From assembly GCA_018261735.1 (NCBI GenBank), contig JAGTRM010000003.1:107150-171149 (forward strand): 64,000 nt of DNA, read 5' to 3'. Positions 42,222 through 51,465 of this stretch are shown one piece after another. A program made the translations under genes and the position numbers. How positions within the stretch are numbered: the stretch's first letter is position 1; each line of letters opens with the position of its first letter. Origin of the DNA: Pseudomonadota bacterium. GTDB lineage: Bacteria > Pseudomonadota > Gammaproteobacteria > Burkholderiales > Chitinibacteraceae. The notes under the pieces were generated by a model. The model ran no database searches. It was not told where the DNA came from and saw nothing but the letters and a program-made list of their open reading frames with translations.

Positions 42222-43357
42222 GCGTGTTTCTCCCTGCCGACAAAATTGATGTTTTGGATTCCGGCCGCAGCCTTTTCCTTGCGGCGGGTGCGGTCCTGAA
42301 CCTTGCCGGCCAATTGGCCGCAAGCAGCGTCAATATCGTCGCCGCGCACCTTGCGCACCGTCACCACGTAGCCCGCGTCAATCAGGATATCGCGGAAAAC
42401 AAGAATAGCATCCCGGCCCGAGCGGTTGTAGCCCGAATCCGGGAAGGGATTGAACGGGATCAGGTTGAACTTGCAAGGCACATCACGCACCAACTGGGCC
42501 AGCTCGCGGGCGTGCTCAGGCTGGTCATTGATGCCGGCCAGCATGATGTATTCAAAGGTGATGAAGTCGCGCGGCGCCTTTTCCAGGTAGCGCAGGCAAG
42601 CCGCCAGCAGTACCTTCAGCGGGTATTTGCGATTGATCGGCACGATCTGGTCGCGGATATGATCATTCGGCGCGTGCAGACTGATGGCCAGCGCCACCGG
42701 GCAATCTTCGCGCAAGCGATCAATCGCCGGCACCAGGCCCGAGGTAGAAAGCGTGACACGCCGACGTGACAGGCCATAGGCATTGTCATCCAACATCAAG
42801 CGCAGCGCGGCTACCACGTTGTCGTAATTGGCCAGCGGCTCGCCCATTCCCATCATCACCACATTCGAAACCGCGCGCCCGCTTTCGTTAACCGCATCGC
42901 CCAGACGCGCCGCTTCGGCACTAAGCCGGTGATTGGCCCACCACAGCTGGCCGATGATCTCACCGGTACTCAGATTGCGATTGAAGCCCTGCCGGGCCGT
43001 GGAACAGAACGAGCATTCCAGCGCGCACCCCACCTGACTGGAAACACACAAGGTGCCACGGTCATCTTCGGGAATAAAAACCGCTTCCACGCCGTTGGCA
43101 GCCCCCACATCAAGCAACCATTTGTGGGTGCCGTCACTGGCCACTTGCTCGGCCAGCATGCCCGGAATCGTGATCACGGCCTGCTCGGCAAGCTTCTGGC
43201 GAAACGATTTGGCAATATCGGTCATCGCGGCGAAATCGGATTCGCCGTGCTGATGGATCCACTTCATCAACTGCTTGGCGCGAAAAGGCTTCTCGCCCAT
43301 TTCCGCTACGAAGCGGGCGAGGTGTTCGGCATCAAGATCCAGCAAATTAACCGGCAT
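42218..43357 (-). CDS. rlmN: 23S rRNA/tRNA adenine-C2 methyltransferase RlmN
   Basis: A radical SAM enzyme that methylates A2503 of 23S rRNA and A37 of some tRNAs. The cluster cysteines are in [11 protein letters not shown], the family's CxxxCxxC being [12 protein letters not shown]. A cysteine used in the ping-pong mechanism lies near the C-terminal end ([11 protein letters not shown]). Length is about 379. I chose ATG 43357, where GAGA is correctly spaced; ATG 43366 is a possible start. It lies just after ndk. Confidence 0.95.
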   Translation of the reverse strand: MPVNLLDLDAEHLARFVAEMGEKPFRAKQLMKWIHQHGESDFAAMTDIAKSFRQKLAEQAVITIPGMLAEQVASDGTHKWLLDVGAANGVEAVFIPEDDRGTLCVSSQVGCALECSFCSTARQGFNRNLSTGEIIGQLWWANHRLSAEAARLGDAVNESGRAVSNVVMMGMGEPLANYDNVVAALRLMLDDNAYGLSRRRVTLSTSGLVPAIDRLREDCPVALAISLHAPNDHIRDQIVPINRKYPLKVLLAACLRYLEKAPRDFITFEYIMLAGINDQPEHARELAQLVRDVPCKFNLIPFNPFPDSGYNRSGRDAILVFRDILIDAGYVVTVRKVRGDDIDAACGQLAGKVQDRTRRKEKAAAGIQNINFVGREKHA

Positions 43358-43368
43358 TAAGTTCATTC

Positions 43369-43794
43369 TCAACGTGAGTAAATTTCGCTTTGCGGAAAAA
43401 ACCAGGCAATTTCGATTGCAGCATTTTCGGGGCTATCCGAGCCATGCACGGCATTGGCCTCCAGCGAGCGGGCGAAATCAGCGCGCAAGGTTCCGGGCTT
43501 GGCATTTTTCGGATCGGTCGCACCCATCAGTTCGCGATTCTTCAAAATGGCGTTTTCGCCTTCCAGCACCTGAATCACGACCGGGCCGGAAATCATGAAT
43601 TCAACCAGCGAGGCAAAAAAAGGACGCTCCCGGTGCACCGCATAAAAACCTTCAGCATCCGCACGCGACAGATGCTTCATTTTTGCTGCAACGATGTTGA
43701 GTCCATTTGCTTCAAATCGTTCATAAATTTTGCCGATCAAATTACCCGCCACTGCATCGGGCTTGATAATCGAAAGGGTGCGCTCAATTGCCAT
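43369..43794 (-). CDS. ndk: Nucleoside diphosphate kinase
   Basis: Balances nucleoside triphosphates by phosphate transfer through a histidine. The 141-residue protein has [11 protein letters not shown] near 11-21 and the active-site His in NAVHGSDS near 114-121. The ATG at 43794 follows GGAG at 8 bases; seven upstream codons are not used. It is the first gene of the minus-strand block that continues to purA. Confidence 0.97.
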   Translation of the reverse strand: MAIERTLSIIKPDAVAGNLIGKIYERFEANGLNIVAAKMKHLSRADAEGFYAVHRERPFFASLVEFMISGPVVIQVLEGENAILKNRELMGATDPKNAKPGTLRADFARSLEANAVHGSDSPENAAIEIAWFFPQSEIYSR

Positions 43795-43963
43795 ATGTAT
43801 ATCTCCGGATCTCACATTTTTTGTAAATTAGTTTCGCGTCGCAGCAGGAGCAACCTTGCCGAGCACGTCAATCTGGGCTAGCCTCTTCGTGCTACTGTCC
43901 AGTTCGGCCAGGCCAATACAGCCCGGTCAGCCGCATATTATAACAAACAACCCGCCCGCCCAG

Positions 43964-44782
43964 ATGAACGACTCACTCGACCCGATTTTGCAGCAGGAAG
44001 AACAACGCAAACTGCGCATACAGCTGATCTGGCGCCTGGCCATCGCGGTGGCGCTGGTCGCCGGAGTGCTGGGCATACTGGCTTGGCTGGAGCAGGGAAA
44101 AGAATCCAAACCACAGATGACGGTGAGCGCCCCGCGCGAAATCCGTGCAGCTTCAGCGCCGGTCGCCTCGGCCACCACCTTTGCATCCGCGCCAGAGGCG
44201 TCAGCCCCGGCAGCGGAAGCATCGGCACCGCAAGCCGCGGCATCTGCGCCCTCACCGGAAACTGCACCTGCCCAGGCTGCCTCAGCCCTTCCGGCCGCGG
44301 CACTTCCCCAGCCGGAACCAACACCCCAAACCACTACTGCGCCAGCCCTCACACTGCCGGGTACGAAACAGGTCAGTAAACCCGTTGCCACCGTAATCGC
44401 ACAGCCTGCCGTTCCCGCAATCACGCAGCCCGCTGCCCCCAACCAGCCAGCCGTGCCGAGCCGACCCAACATCGCGGTCAAGCCAACCCAACCTTCGGCC
44501 GAACCCGTGCAACCTCCCAGAGTTGCGGCGCCCCAACCAGCGGCCCCACCGGCACGCTACCCTTCCCCTGTAGCCACGCCGAATGGCTACACCGTACAGG
44601 CGGGCGTATTCCTGCATTCAGCCAATGCCGAAAAAATGCTCAAGCAAGTGCAAAACGCCGGCATCCCCGCCTACCTGGAGACCCGCGTACAGATCGGCCC
44701 ATTCAGCAACAAAACCGAAGCCGAAGCTGCAGTGAAAAAATTACGACTCATCGGCGTCGAGCCGGTACTTAAAACCAACTAA
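43964..44782 (+). CDS. SPOR-domain membrane protein
   Basis: A 272-residue bitopic inner-membrane protein. A short cytosolic segment precedes a membrane helix near 23-45 (LAIAVALVAGVLGILAWL). A long Ala/Pro/Ser-rich periplasmic linker follows to about 200. The SPOR domain (about 205-270; GYTVQAGVFLHSANA...) binds peptidoglycan stripped of stem peptides at the septum, so a role in division or wall remodelling is likely. The ATG at 43964 fits the topology. It resembles FtsN-like proteins, but identity as FtsN is unproven. It is divergent from ndk. Confidence 0.85.
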   Translation: MNDSLDPILQQEEQRKLRIQLIWRLAIAVALVAGVLGILAWLEQGKESKPQMTVSAPREIRAASAPVASATTFASAPEASAPAAEASAPQAAASAPSPETAPAQAASALPAAALPQPEPTPQTTTAPALTLPGTKQVSKPVATVIAQPAVPAITQPAAPNQPAVPSRPNIAVKPTQPSAEPVQPPRVAAPQPAAPPARYPSPVATPNGYTVQAGVFLHSANAEKMLKQVQNAGIPAYLETRVQIGPFSNKTEAEAAVKKLRLIGVEPVLKTN

Positions 44783-44810
44783 AATGAGAATGCGATAATC
44801 AATTGCAATT
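44783..44810. promoter_or_regulatory. Fur-box-like sequence
   Basis: AATGAGAAT followed by GATAATCAATTGC resembles repeats of the Fur consensus GATAAT, directly after the SPOR gene and 124 bases before the next ATG. One half-site fits well, the other is weak, so this is tentative. Confidence 0.25.
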
Positions 44811-44933
44811 CAGCAACTTGCGCCAAAAAAACACAAGGCAGCATGACGCACGACACCGAACTCGCTCGCAAAAATTCTGCGTATGATCAAAAATGAACAG
44901 TGTGGATAACACACATCTTGGCGGGAGATGAAC

Positions 44934-45179
44934 ATGTCGAACAAATATACGGAAGGCGCAGCCAACGTGCTATTGCATTTGCACCCTGCCACGGACAAAG
45001 CAGGACATCATGTGCATCCACACGGCAGCCATACCGAGCACAGCAAGCCTGAATCCTGCCCCGAGTGCCAGGCAGGGGGTGATAATATCGAGACCAACGA
45101 TCTGCCGACCCATCACATTGAATTCACCTGCCGCTGCCTGAATTGCGGTTATCAGTGGATGCCCAATTCAGACGAATAA
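44934..45179 (+). CDS. Small His-rich zinc-ribbon protein, function unknown
   Basis: An 81-residue protein I do not recognise. Residues 15-36 hold eight histidines (15, 17, 25, 26, 28, 30, 33, 36), suggesting metal binding. Cysteines 42 and 45 (CPEC) and 66, 68, 71 (CRCLNCGYQW) make a rubredoxin-like or zinc-ribbon arrangement. No signal peptide or membrane helix. GGGAG is 6 bases before the ATG at 44934; an ATG at 44928 is too close to it. The gene is alone between two plus/minus neighbours, with a Fur-like sequence upstream. It could be a metal store, a zinc sensor or a protein-binding zinc ribbon. Confidence 0.7.
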   Translation: MSNKYTEGAANVLLHLHPATDKAGHHVHPHGSHTEHSKPESCPECQAGGDNIETNDLPTHHIEFTCRCLNCGYQWMPNSDE

Positions 45180-45212
45180 GATGCCAGCAGTGAACCCGTT
45201 CACTCAAGAAAG

Positions 45213-46028
45213 CTACGTCTCAGGAGTCAGAGCCCAAGGCGTAGCATCCAGCCAAGCCAGCAATCGGGTCAATACCTGCCCTTGACGGCTATCAAGCATC
45301 ATGGCATGCCCGACTCCGTCGATAAACTCAGCCTCAACTCCCAGCGCGCGAGCACAAGCCCAAACATCTGCCGGCGGAATCAGCTTGTCGTCTTCCGCCC
45401 CCAAAACCAAGGCGGGCAACTTGGGTAAACTCCAATGCGCCCATGATTGAGGCAACAACATTTCCAGCAAAGCCCGAGTCGATTCGCGCTGCGCCAACTG
45501 CACGAAACCTGAAAGCGCTGCATCCTCCATATCCGCAGAAAACAAAAGCGTTCGCACCAGCATCAAATCAAGCTTGGGCATAGCCCCCAACTCAAATTGG
45601 CTGAGATCCATCAGCAGCTTGGGATAAAACAATCCCATATGAAAAACCGAACCTGTCAAACCATAGGGCGGAACACTGGCCAGCAAGGCAAGCCCCGCAG
45701 CTGACCCACCGCGCGAAAGATAACGTTGGGCGACGAAACCGCCCATAGAATGCCCGACCAGAATTGGTGGGCTAGCAAAAGAATCAACAACCGACTCCAA
45801 ATCGATAACGTAATCATCGATCCCATACTCATCCAGCTTTTCCTGCCCGTGACTGCCGGCATGCCCCCGAAAACTCAGTGCATATACATCAAATCCGGCG
45901 GCAGCCAACGCCGTCATAAATGGCACCCAGCACCAAGCTCCCGCGTAAGCACCATGCAAAAACAGGAGCGGAGGAGCACTGCCTGGCAAAGGCGGCGGAA
46001 AACGAAGTATTTCAAGTCTGGATGTCAT
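45213..46028 (-). CDS. Alpha/beta-fold hydrolase
   Basis: A 271-residue serine hydrolase. The oxyanion region LFLHGAYAGAWCW is near 23-35. The nucleophile elbow GHSMGG has Ser94. The acid is likely in GAEDDKLIPP near 217-226 and the base His is in GVGHAMML near 247-254. No signal peptide. The substrate is unknown; the family includes esterases, lipases and haloperoxidase-like enzymes. The ATG at 46028 is preferred to the longer open frame at 46064 because MTSRLEIL fits the strand pattern. It is divergent from the next gene by 54 bases. Confidence 0.85.
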   Translation of the reverse strand: MTSRLEILRFPPPLPGSAPPLLFLHGAYAGAWCWVPFMTALAAAGFDVYALSFRGHAGSHGQEKLDEYGIDDYVIDLESVVDSFASPPILVGHSMGGFVAQRYLSRGGSAAGLALLASVPPYGLTGSVFHMGLFYPKLLMDLSQFELGAMPKLDLMLVRTLLFSADMEDAALSGFVQLAQRESTRALLEMLLPQSWAHWSLPKLPALVLGAEDDKLIPPADVWACARALGVEAEFIDGVGHAMMLDSRQGQVLTRLLAWLDATPWALTPET

Positions 46029-46082
46029 TGTTTTCCGCTTTTTGCCGGTGCCTGCTAAGATCAACCCTCAGGAGGTTTCACC

Positions 46083-46415
46083 ATGCCGTATGTACGCCGC
46101 TCCACAACCGGTCAGATTTCTGCGCTGTTTCAGACACCCGAAACTGAGACACAAGAATTTTTGCCTGCAACTGCTCCGGAAATTGCCGCTTTCTTGGGCA
46201 AATCCAGTGAAGAACGGCTCTTCAGCAAATCGGACGAAGACCTGATCCGGGTCCTGGAAGATCTGATTGATGTGCTGATCAGCAAAAACGTCTTCCGCCT
46301 GACCGACCTGCCCGCTCCCGCACAGGAAAAACTGCTTTCCAGGAAGCGCTTGCGCCAACAATTGTCCAAGCACCATCTGGACAACCTGCTCGATACCGAT
46401 CGTGGCTTAATTTAG
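46083..46415 (+). CDS. Conserved hypothetical protein ('tryptophan synthase beta-like')
   Basis: A 110-residue protein of a family common in betaproteobacteria and often mislabelled as tryptophan synthase beta-like; it has no PLP lysine or any other feature of that enzyme. MPYVRRSTTGQISALF begins the conserved core; DEDLIRVLEDLIDVLISKNV near 51-70 is its most conserved stretch and looks like an amphipathic helix. No cysteine, membrane helix or signal peptide. AGGAGG lies 8 bases before the ATG, an unusually strong ribosome site, so the protein is probably abundant. Function unknown. Confidence 0.8.
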   Translation: MPYVRRSTTGQISALFQTPETETQEFLPATAPEIAAFLGKSSEERLFSKSDEDLIRVLEDLIDVLISKNVFRLTDLPAPAQEKLLSRKRLRQQLSKHHLDNLLDTDRGLI

Positions 46416-46446
46416 AGTCCAGGGCGAAAGCCCTTCCGCCACGCAA

Positions 46447-47895
46447 TCACACCTGCGGCACTGCGGCCAGGCACCCGATCAGCAACTCCCAGAAATGTTT
46501 TACCGATTCGACCTCCACCCGCTCGTCCGGGGAATGGGCATCGCGGATGACCGGCCCGAAGGACACCATTTCGATACGCGGGTATTTCGCCCCGATCAGA
46601 CCACATTCCAGCCCGGCGTGGATGACCTTGATCGCAGGATCCAGACCGAACTTGGCACGATAGACACCTTGGGCCACCTGCAGTGCACGGGACGACAAAT
46701 CAGGGACCCAGCCCGGGTAGGCACCACTGCGTACTGCCGTGGCTTCAGCAAGACGGGCACAGGCCTCAATGGACATCGCCAGTTCGTCAGCACCCGACTC
46801 GGTCAGCGAGCGCACCATCAACGTGACCTCGAGTTCTCCATTCAAACTGACCACGCCCAGGTTGTTCGAGGTTTCCACCACACCGGGTATCACGTGGCTC
46901 CAGCGCCGTACGCCATGCGGCAGAGCCAGCAACAAATCGATAACCGCCTGGGTATCCGCAGCACGCACGACCGTGCCGGAACCATGATCTTCTATGGATA
47001 CCTTGATGCCTTCATCCACGCCGGAATACTCCAGGCGGTATTGGTCTTGCGCCACCTGGGCCAAAGCATCCAGGATATTTTCGTCACAGGCGGGAACCGC
47101 CACAACCGCAAACGCTTCACGCGGCAAGGCATTGCGCAAACTGCCGCCGCGCAAGTTCACCAGACGCAAATCGGTCTGCTTGCGCGCATCCTGCAGCAGC
47201 CGCGCCAGCAAGCGAATGGCATTGGCCCGCTCCAGATGGATATCGCAACCCGAATGCCCACCCTTGAGCCCGGTCACACTGATTTCACGCATCACAAAAG
47301 CAACGGAAGCCGGATCCCGATTCACATGCCGACGCACCGTGACATCCACGCCTCCGGCGCAGCCCACATAGAGTTCACCCCAGTCTTCCGTATCCAGATT
47401 GAACATCAGCCGACCCTGCAAAAGCCCGGGCTGCAGCGTGCGCGCACCAGTCATCCCGGCCTCTTCATCCAGCGTGAACAACACCTCCAGCGGACCATGG
47501 GGAATATCCGTAGCCTCAAGCACTGCCAGCGCCACGGCAACACCCATGCCATTATCGGCACCCAGCGTCGTTCCATCTGCACGAACCCATCCCCGCTCGA
47601 CCAGCGGACGAATCGGGTCCACGCTGAAATCATGGGGATGGCCCTGGTTTTTTTGGCAAACCATATCCAGATGGGCCTGCAAAACAACACCCACCCGTTC
47701 TTCCATTCCGGGGGTGGCTCGCTTGCGAATAATCAGGTTACCGCCGCTATCCAGCTCTGCAGCCAGGCCGCGCGTTTCAGCCCAGCTGACCAGATGATCC
47801 CGCAGCAACCGCTCATTCCCGGAGGATCTGGGATGCGCGCAAAGCATGGCAAAATTCCGCCACACGGGCTGGGGGTTCAATTCAGACAGAGTCAT
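46447..47895 (-). CDS. pepD: Aminoacyl-histidine dipeptidase PepD
   Basis: A cytosolic metallopeptidase of family M20 that cuts Xaa-His dipeptides such as carnosine. The 482-residue protein shows QAHLDMV with His75 and Asp77, GADNGMG near 113-119, LDEEAGMTGA near 144-153 and HAGLECGL near 433-440 as metal-site and catalytic stretches. The insert between them is the dimerisation domain. The ATG at 47895 follows GAGG at 5 bases. It converges on the hypothetical gene at 46.1 kb across 31 bases. Confidence 0.95.
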   Translation of the reverse strand: MTLSELNPQPVWRNFAMLCAHPRSSGNERLLRDHLVSWAETRGLAAELDSGGNLIIRKRATPGMEERVGVVLQAHLDMVCQKNQGHPHDFSVDPIRPLVERGWVRADGTTLGADNGMGVAVALAVLEATDIPHGPLEVLFTLDEEAGMTGARTLQPGLLQGRLMFNLDTEDWGELYVGCAGGVDVTVRRHVNRDPASVAFVMREISVTGLKGGHSGCDIHLERANAIRLLARLLQDARKQTDLRLVNLRGGSLRNALPREAFAVVAVPACDENILDALAQVAQDQYRLEYSGVDEGIKVSIEDHGSGTVVRAADTQAVIDLLLALPHGVRRWSHVIPGVVETSNNLGVVSLNGELEVTLMVRSLTESGADELAMSIEACARLAEATAVRSGAYPGWVPDLSSRALQVAQGVYRAKFGLDPAIKVIHAGLECGLIGAKYPRIEMVSFGPVIRDAHSPDERVEVESVKHFWELLIGCLAAVPQV

Positions 47896-48285
47896 AAGCA
47901 CCTCGAAATAGCTATTGCTGCATCGCAATATATCAAACTATAGGGTTGCATGCTGCCGCACCCCTTGCCAGGGATCAAGTACGCACCAGTTAGGCAGCAG
48001 GATAAAATTATGTAGGAAAACAACAAAAACCGCGCCAAAAAGTTCCACCCGATACCCGAGCAACGCTGAATCACGGATACAGCAAAACCGCGGTACAAGC
48101 TTACAACACAATAAGGCATTGATAAAAATAAATAAAACAACTTCCCCGCCACGGACATGCCCGGTAATAATACCCAACTTTACCCAGCAACTAATTGGAT
48201 CACGACAAAGCCACCCTCAATCCAAACCCGGTAAGATTTATACTGTTTCGCGGTGATTCCAGTTTTCCACTTCCAGACTTTGAAA
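47896..48285. other. Intergenic region without a recognised gene
   Basis: 390 bases between the divergent pepD and rquA candidates. It is A+T rich relative to flanking genes and should carry both promoters. TATTGC-N6-GCAATA at 47913-47930 forms a perfect inverted repeat close to the pepD start. TATACT at 48239-48244 could be a -10 box for rquA, but no matching -35 is visible. Short open frames here lack ribosome sites. I see no RNA gene. Confidence 0.6.
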
Positions 48286-48999
48286 ATGCCTGATTCGACC
48301 CTGACTGCCACAACCACCACTGACTTCTACTATGAAGGAGTGCCCGATTACATGACCGAGGTCTATGACTGGGCCTATGTGAATCCAGCACGGGTACGCT
48401 TGCTGGATCGCAACATCGTGGTCCGCACGCTGCTTTTTGCCAATGACCAGCGACTGATGCGCGCCTACCTGAAAGAAATCAAACCGGGCATGCGGGTCTG
48501 GCAAATTGCCCACGTCTATGGCGATCTGGTACGCCGCGCCGCCGAAAAAACCGGCCCGGAAGGTGCCTTCCACCTGACCGACATTACGCCGATCCAGGTG
48601 GAACATGGCAAGAAAAAGCTTTCCGGCTTGCCTTGGACCAAGGTCATTCGCCACGACGCCGCCACGTTCGCAGGAGAAGGCGGGCATTATGACCTGATTT
48701 GCAGTTTCTTCCTGCTGCACGAAGTTCCTGACGACAAAAAACGCCAGATTCTCGATCACTTGCTTGCCATGCTCCCCAAGGGCAGCCAGCTGTTATTGGT
48801 CGATTACCACCGCCCGGCCTGGTGGCAACCGATCCGCTGGATATTGAAGGTAGTCAATGCATGGCTGGAACCGTTTGCCAACGCGGTATGGCGACACCAG
48901 CTTTCCGAGTTCGCCAGCCATCCCGAACGCTTCAACTGGCGCAAGCGTACTATTTTTGGCGGGGTTTACCAGATCGTCATGGTGGATCACAAAGACTGA
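48286..48999 (+). CDS. rquA: Probable rhodoquinone biosynthesis protein RquA
   Basis: RquA converts ubiquinone to rhodoquinone, which carries electrons to fumarate reductase at low oxygen; SAM acts as amino donor in this atypical methyltransferase-fold enzyme. The 237-residue product has the pattern I associate with RquA: VPDYMTEVYDWAYVNP near 19-34, LLDRNIVVRTLLFAN near 39-53, AHVYGDL near 75-81 in place of a normal methyltransferase glycine loop, FFLLHEVPDD near 141-150 and VDYHRPAWWQP near 172-182, then LEPFANAVWRH. It could be a related methyltransferase. I use the ATG at 48286; a GTG at 48253 is possible. A strong terminator follows, so it is monocistronic. Confidence 0.78.
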   Translation: MPDSTLTATTTTDFYYEGVPDYMTEVYDWAYVNPARVRLLDRNIVVRTLLFANDQRLMRAYLKEIKPGMRVWQIAHVYGDLVRRAAEKTGPEGAFHLTDITPIQVEHGKKKLSGLPWTKVIRHDAATFAGEGGHYDLICSFFLLHEVPDDKKRQILDHLLAMLPKGSQLLLVDYHRPAWWQPIRWILKVVNAWLEPFANAVWRHQLSEFASHPERFNWRKRTIFGGVYQIVMVDHKD

Positions 49000-49017
49000 T
49001 CCCGCGCGACACATAGC

Positions 49018-49047
49018 AACGGCTCCCGATGGGGGCCGTTTTTTTGC
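49018..49047 (+). terminator. Intrinsic terminator after rquA
   Basis: AACGGCTCCC and GGGGGCCGTT pair over a 3-base loop with one T-G pair, and a run of seven T follows (49039-49045). A classic rho-independent terminator. Confidence 0.93.
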
Positions 49048-49105
49048 GCCAGAAAAACAGCGTGCGGGTCTATTCTGGTTATATTGAATGCTTGGGAACC
49101 CACCC

Positions 49106-51433
49106 ATGCCCCGCATCTTGCACCTTCCAATTTCAGGCATGAAATGCACATCCTGCGCCGTACGACTGGAAAAACAGCTCAATCGCCAGCCCGGATTGCA
49201 AGCCTCGGTCGACTTTGCTGCCAAATCTGCCGAAATCCGCGTCGAGGATCACGGTCCGCAACTGGACGGCATTCTGACCGTCATCCAGAAAACCGGTTTC
49301 GCCGTTCCAACAGAAACACAACACTTCGCCATCACAGGCATGCGTTGCGTCGCCTGCTCCTCCCGCTTGGAAAAGGCCTTGCAGACACTGGCGGGCGTAC
49401 AAGCCCATGTGAACCTGTTGCAGGAAAGTGCCGACATCACCGCTCCGCGCGGCCTGGTTTCCCCGGACGAAATCATTTCCATCGTACGCAATCTTGGCTT
49501 CGACGCTGCCCTGCTGCCAGACGAAGTTCCATTCGCCGAACCCGCTGAAGCGGAACGACGCAATCTATTATGGGCTACCCTGCTCTCGCTCCCGTTGCTT
49601 GCCGGCACGATCCCGATACTGCTGGGCCAAGCCCCGTGGCTGCCGCGCTGGCTGCAGTTCCTGCTCGCCACGCCGGTACAGTTCGTACTGGGATGGCGTT
49701 TTTATCGCGGTGCCTGGAACAGTCTGCGCAGCGGCGGAGTCAATATGGACGTGCTGGTTGCGCTGGGCACCAGCATGGCGTGGATTTACAGCACAGCGGT
49801 CTGGTTGAACGGACAAACCCAGCTTCATGTCTATTTTGAAGCCGGCGCCGTCGTCATCACGCTGGTGCTGCTGGGCAAACACCTCGAAACCCGTGCGCGC
49901 AGAAAAACCCATAGCGCCATTGCCGAGTTGATGGGCCTGCAACCCCAAACCGCCCGCGCCGAAAGAAATGGCCAACTGCAGGAGGTTCCGGTTACCCAGC
50001 TGCATTCGGATGACATTGTACTGGTTCGCCAAGGTGAAACCATTCCGGTTGATGGCGTGGTCACTTACGGCCAGGCCCTAGTGGACGAAAGCCTGTTTAC
50101 CGGAGAATCTTCCGCCATCATCAAAAACAAGGGCAGCGTTGTTTTTGCCGGAACCACCAACCAGGAAGGCCTACTGAAATGCCGCGCCGAAAATGTCGGA
50201 AGCCAGACCCAACTCTCCGAGATCATCCGTCTCGTCGCCTCGGCACAAAGCTCCAAGGCGCCTATTCAGCATCTGGCCGACAAGATCGCCAGCATCATTG
50301 TTCCCGCCGTGATCAGTATTGCCCTGCTGACATTCATCCTGACCTGGGTGTGGCTCGATTTCTCTCTTGCGCTGATCCATGCTGTCGCCGTTTTGGTCAT
50401 CGCCTGCCCGTGCACCTTGGGATTGGCGGCACCGGCCGCCATCACCGTGGGCGTGGGCCTGGGCGCACGCCACGGCATCCTGTTCCGCAACGCCCGGGCA
50501 TTGGAGGCAACGAGCAACATTCAGACGCTGGTACTCGACAAAACCGGCACACTGACACTGGGGCTCCCGGAAGTCGTGGCCATCCTGCCAGAACCCGGCT
50601 GGAACGAGCCCACGCTGCTGCAACTTGCCGCCAGTCTTGAAGCTAGCTCCGAGCATCCGCTGGCTCGGGCAGTTCAGGCGAGGGCTAGCGGGGTCGTTCG
50701 CTTAAAGGTGGAAGAATTCCGCGTCGAGCCGGGGTTGGGAGTCAGCGGAAAAATCGGGGGGATAAGCATCCGGATCGGCGTTCCGCACTGGGCTGCGCCC
50801 GACGTACACAGCGAAAATCAAGACTGGCCGCAACACACCCTGTTGGCTGTCGCCGTAGAGGGCGTCATTGCCGGCCGGATCGCTTGTACCGACATCACCC
50901 GCCCGGGGGCGCAGGCCACAGTGGCCAGACTGAAAGCCATGGGCATCCGTGTTGTCATGCTGACCGGCGACAGCCCGGAAGTGGCTGCCGCATTGGCCCG
51001 GACGGTGGGCATCGAACATTACCAGGCACGGACATCGTCACGGGAGAAAGCGCGCATCGTGACCGAACTCAAGACTGGCGGCCGTCACGTTGCCATGGTC
51101 GGCGACAGTATCAACGATGCCCTGGCCCTGGCGGCCGCCGATACCAGCTTCACGCTCGGCGTCCGCGGCGAGGTGGCCGCTGCCGCCGCGGATGTCACCT
51201 TGATGCATGAGGACCTGACCCGGATCGCAGCCGCAATTGACCTTTCGCGCGCCACGCTGGTCAAGATTCGGCAGAACCTGTTTTTTGCTTATGTCTACAA
51301 CATGCTCGGCATTCCGCTTGCCGCGCTGGGCCTGCTGAATCCGGTGATTGCGGGAGCAGCAATGGCGTTAAGCTCGGTATCCGTCATCACCAATGCCCTC
51401 CTGCTGCGGCAATGGAAATTTGATCCCAGATGA
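49106..51433 (+). CDS. copA: Copper-transporting P1B-type ATPase
   Basis: An inner-membrane pump that exports Cu(I), 775 residues. Two N-terminal heavy-metal domains carry GMKCTSC (Cys14, Cys17) and GMRCVAC (Cys81, Cys84). Eight membrane helices are expected; the sixth bears CPC (434-436) in IACPCTLG. The phosphorylation site DKTGTLT starts at 478, TGES and SEHP motifs are present, and the hinge reads GDSINDALA where GDGINDAPA is usual. The ATG at 49106 (MPRILHLP) fits the first domain; ATG 49088 adds six residues. No CueR-type regulator or CopZ is adjacent. Confidence 0.92.
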   Translation: MPRILHLPISGMKCTSCAVRLEKQLNRQPGLQASVDFAAKSAEIRVEDHGPQLDGILTVIQKTGFAVPTETQHFAITGMRCVACSSRLEKALQTLAGVQAHVNLLQESADITAPRGLVSPDEIISIVRNLGFDAALLPDEVPFAEPAEAERRNLLWATLLSLPLLAGTIPILLGQAPWLPRWLQFLLATPVQFVLGWRFYRGAWNSLRSGGVNMDVLVALGTSMAWIYSTAVWLNGQTQLHVYFEAGAVVITLVLLGKHLETRARRKTHSAIAELMGLQPQTARAERNGQLQEVPVTQLHSDDIVLVRQGETIPVDGVVTYGQALVDESLFTGESSAIIKNKGSVVFAGTTNQEGLLKCRAENVGSQTQLSEIIRLVASAQSSKAPIQHLADKIASIIVPAVISIALLTFILTWVWLDFSLALIHAVAVLVIACPCTLGLAAPAAITVGVGLGARHGILFRNARALEATSNIQTLVLDKTGTLTLGLPEVVAILPEPGWNEPTLLQLAASLEASSEHPLARAVQARASGVVRLKVEEFRVEPGLGVSGKIGGISIRIGVPHWAAPDVHSENQDWPQHTLLAVAVEGVIAGRIACTDITRPGAQATVARLKAMGIRVVMLTGDSPEVAAALARTVGIEHYQARTSSREKARIVTELKTGGRHVAMVGDSINDALALAAADTSFTLGVRGEVAAAAADVTLMHEDLTRIAAAIDLSRATLVKIRQNLFFAYVYNMLGIPLAALGLLNPVIAGAAMALSSVSVITNALLLRQWKFDPR

Positions 51434-51465
51434 AAAAGCACAGGCACTGAAATAACGGGGCTGGG

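Noticed and set aside
47892..48158. Hydrophobic, Cys-rich open frame of 88 codons on the minus strand
   Set aside because: No ribosome site, odd composition, and it runs into the pepD start. I treat the region as a promoter region.
47896..48285. Possible FNR or ANR box upstream of rquA
   Set aside because: I looked for TTGAT-N4-ATCAA because rhodoquinone fits low oxygen, but found no acceptable match.
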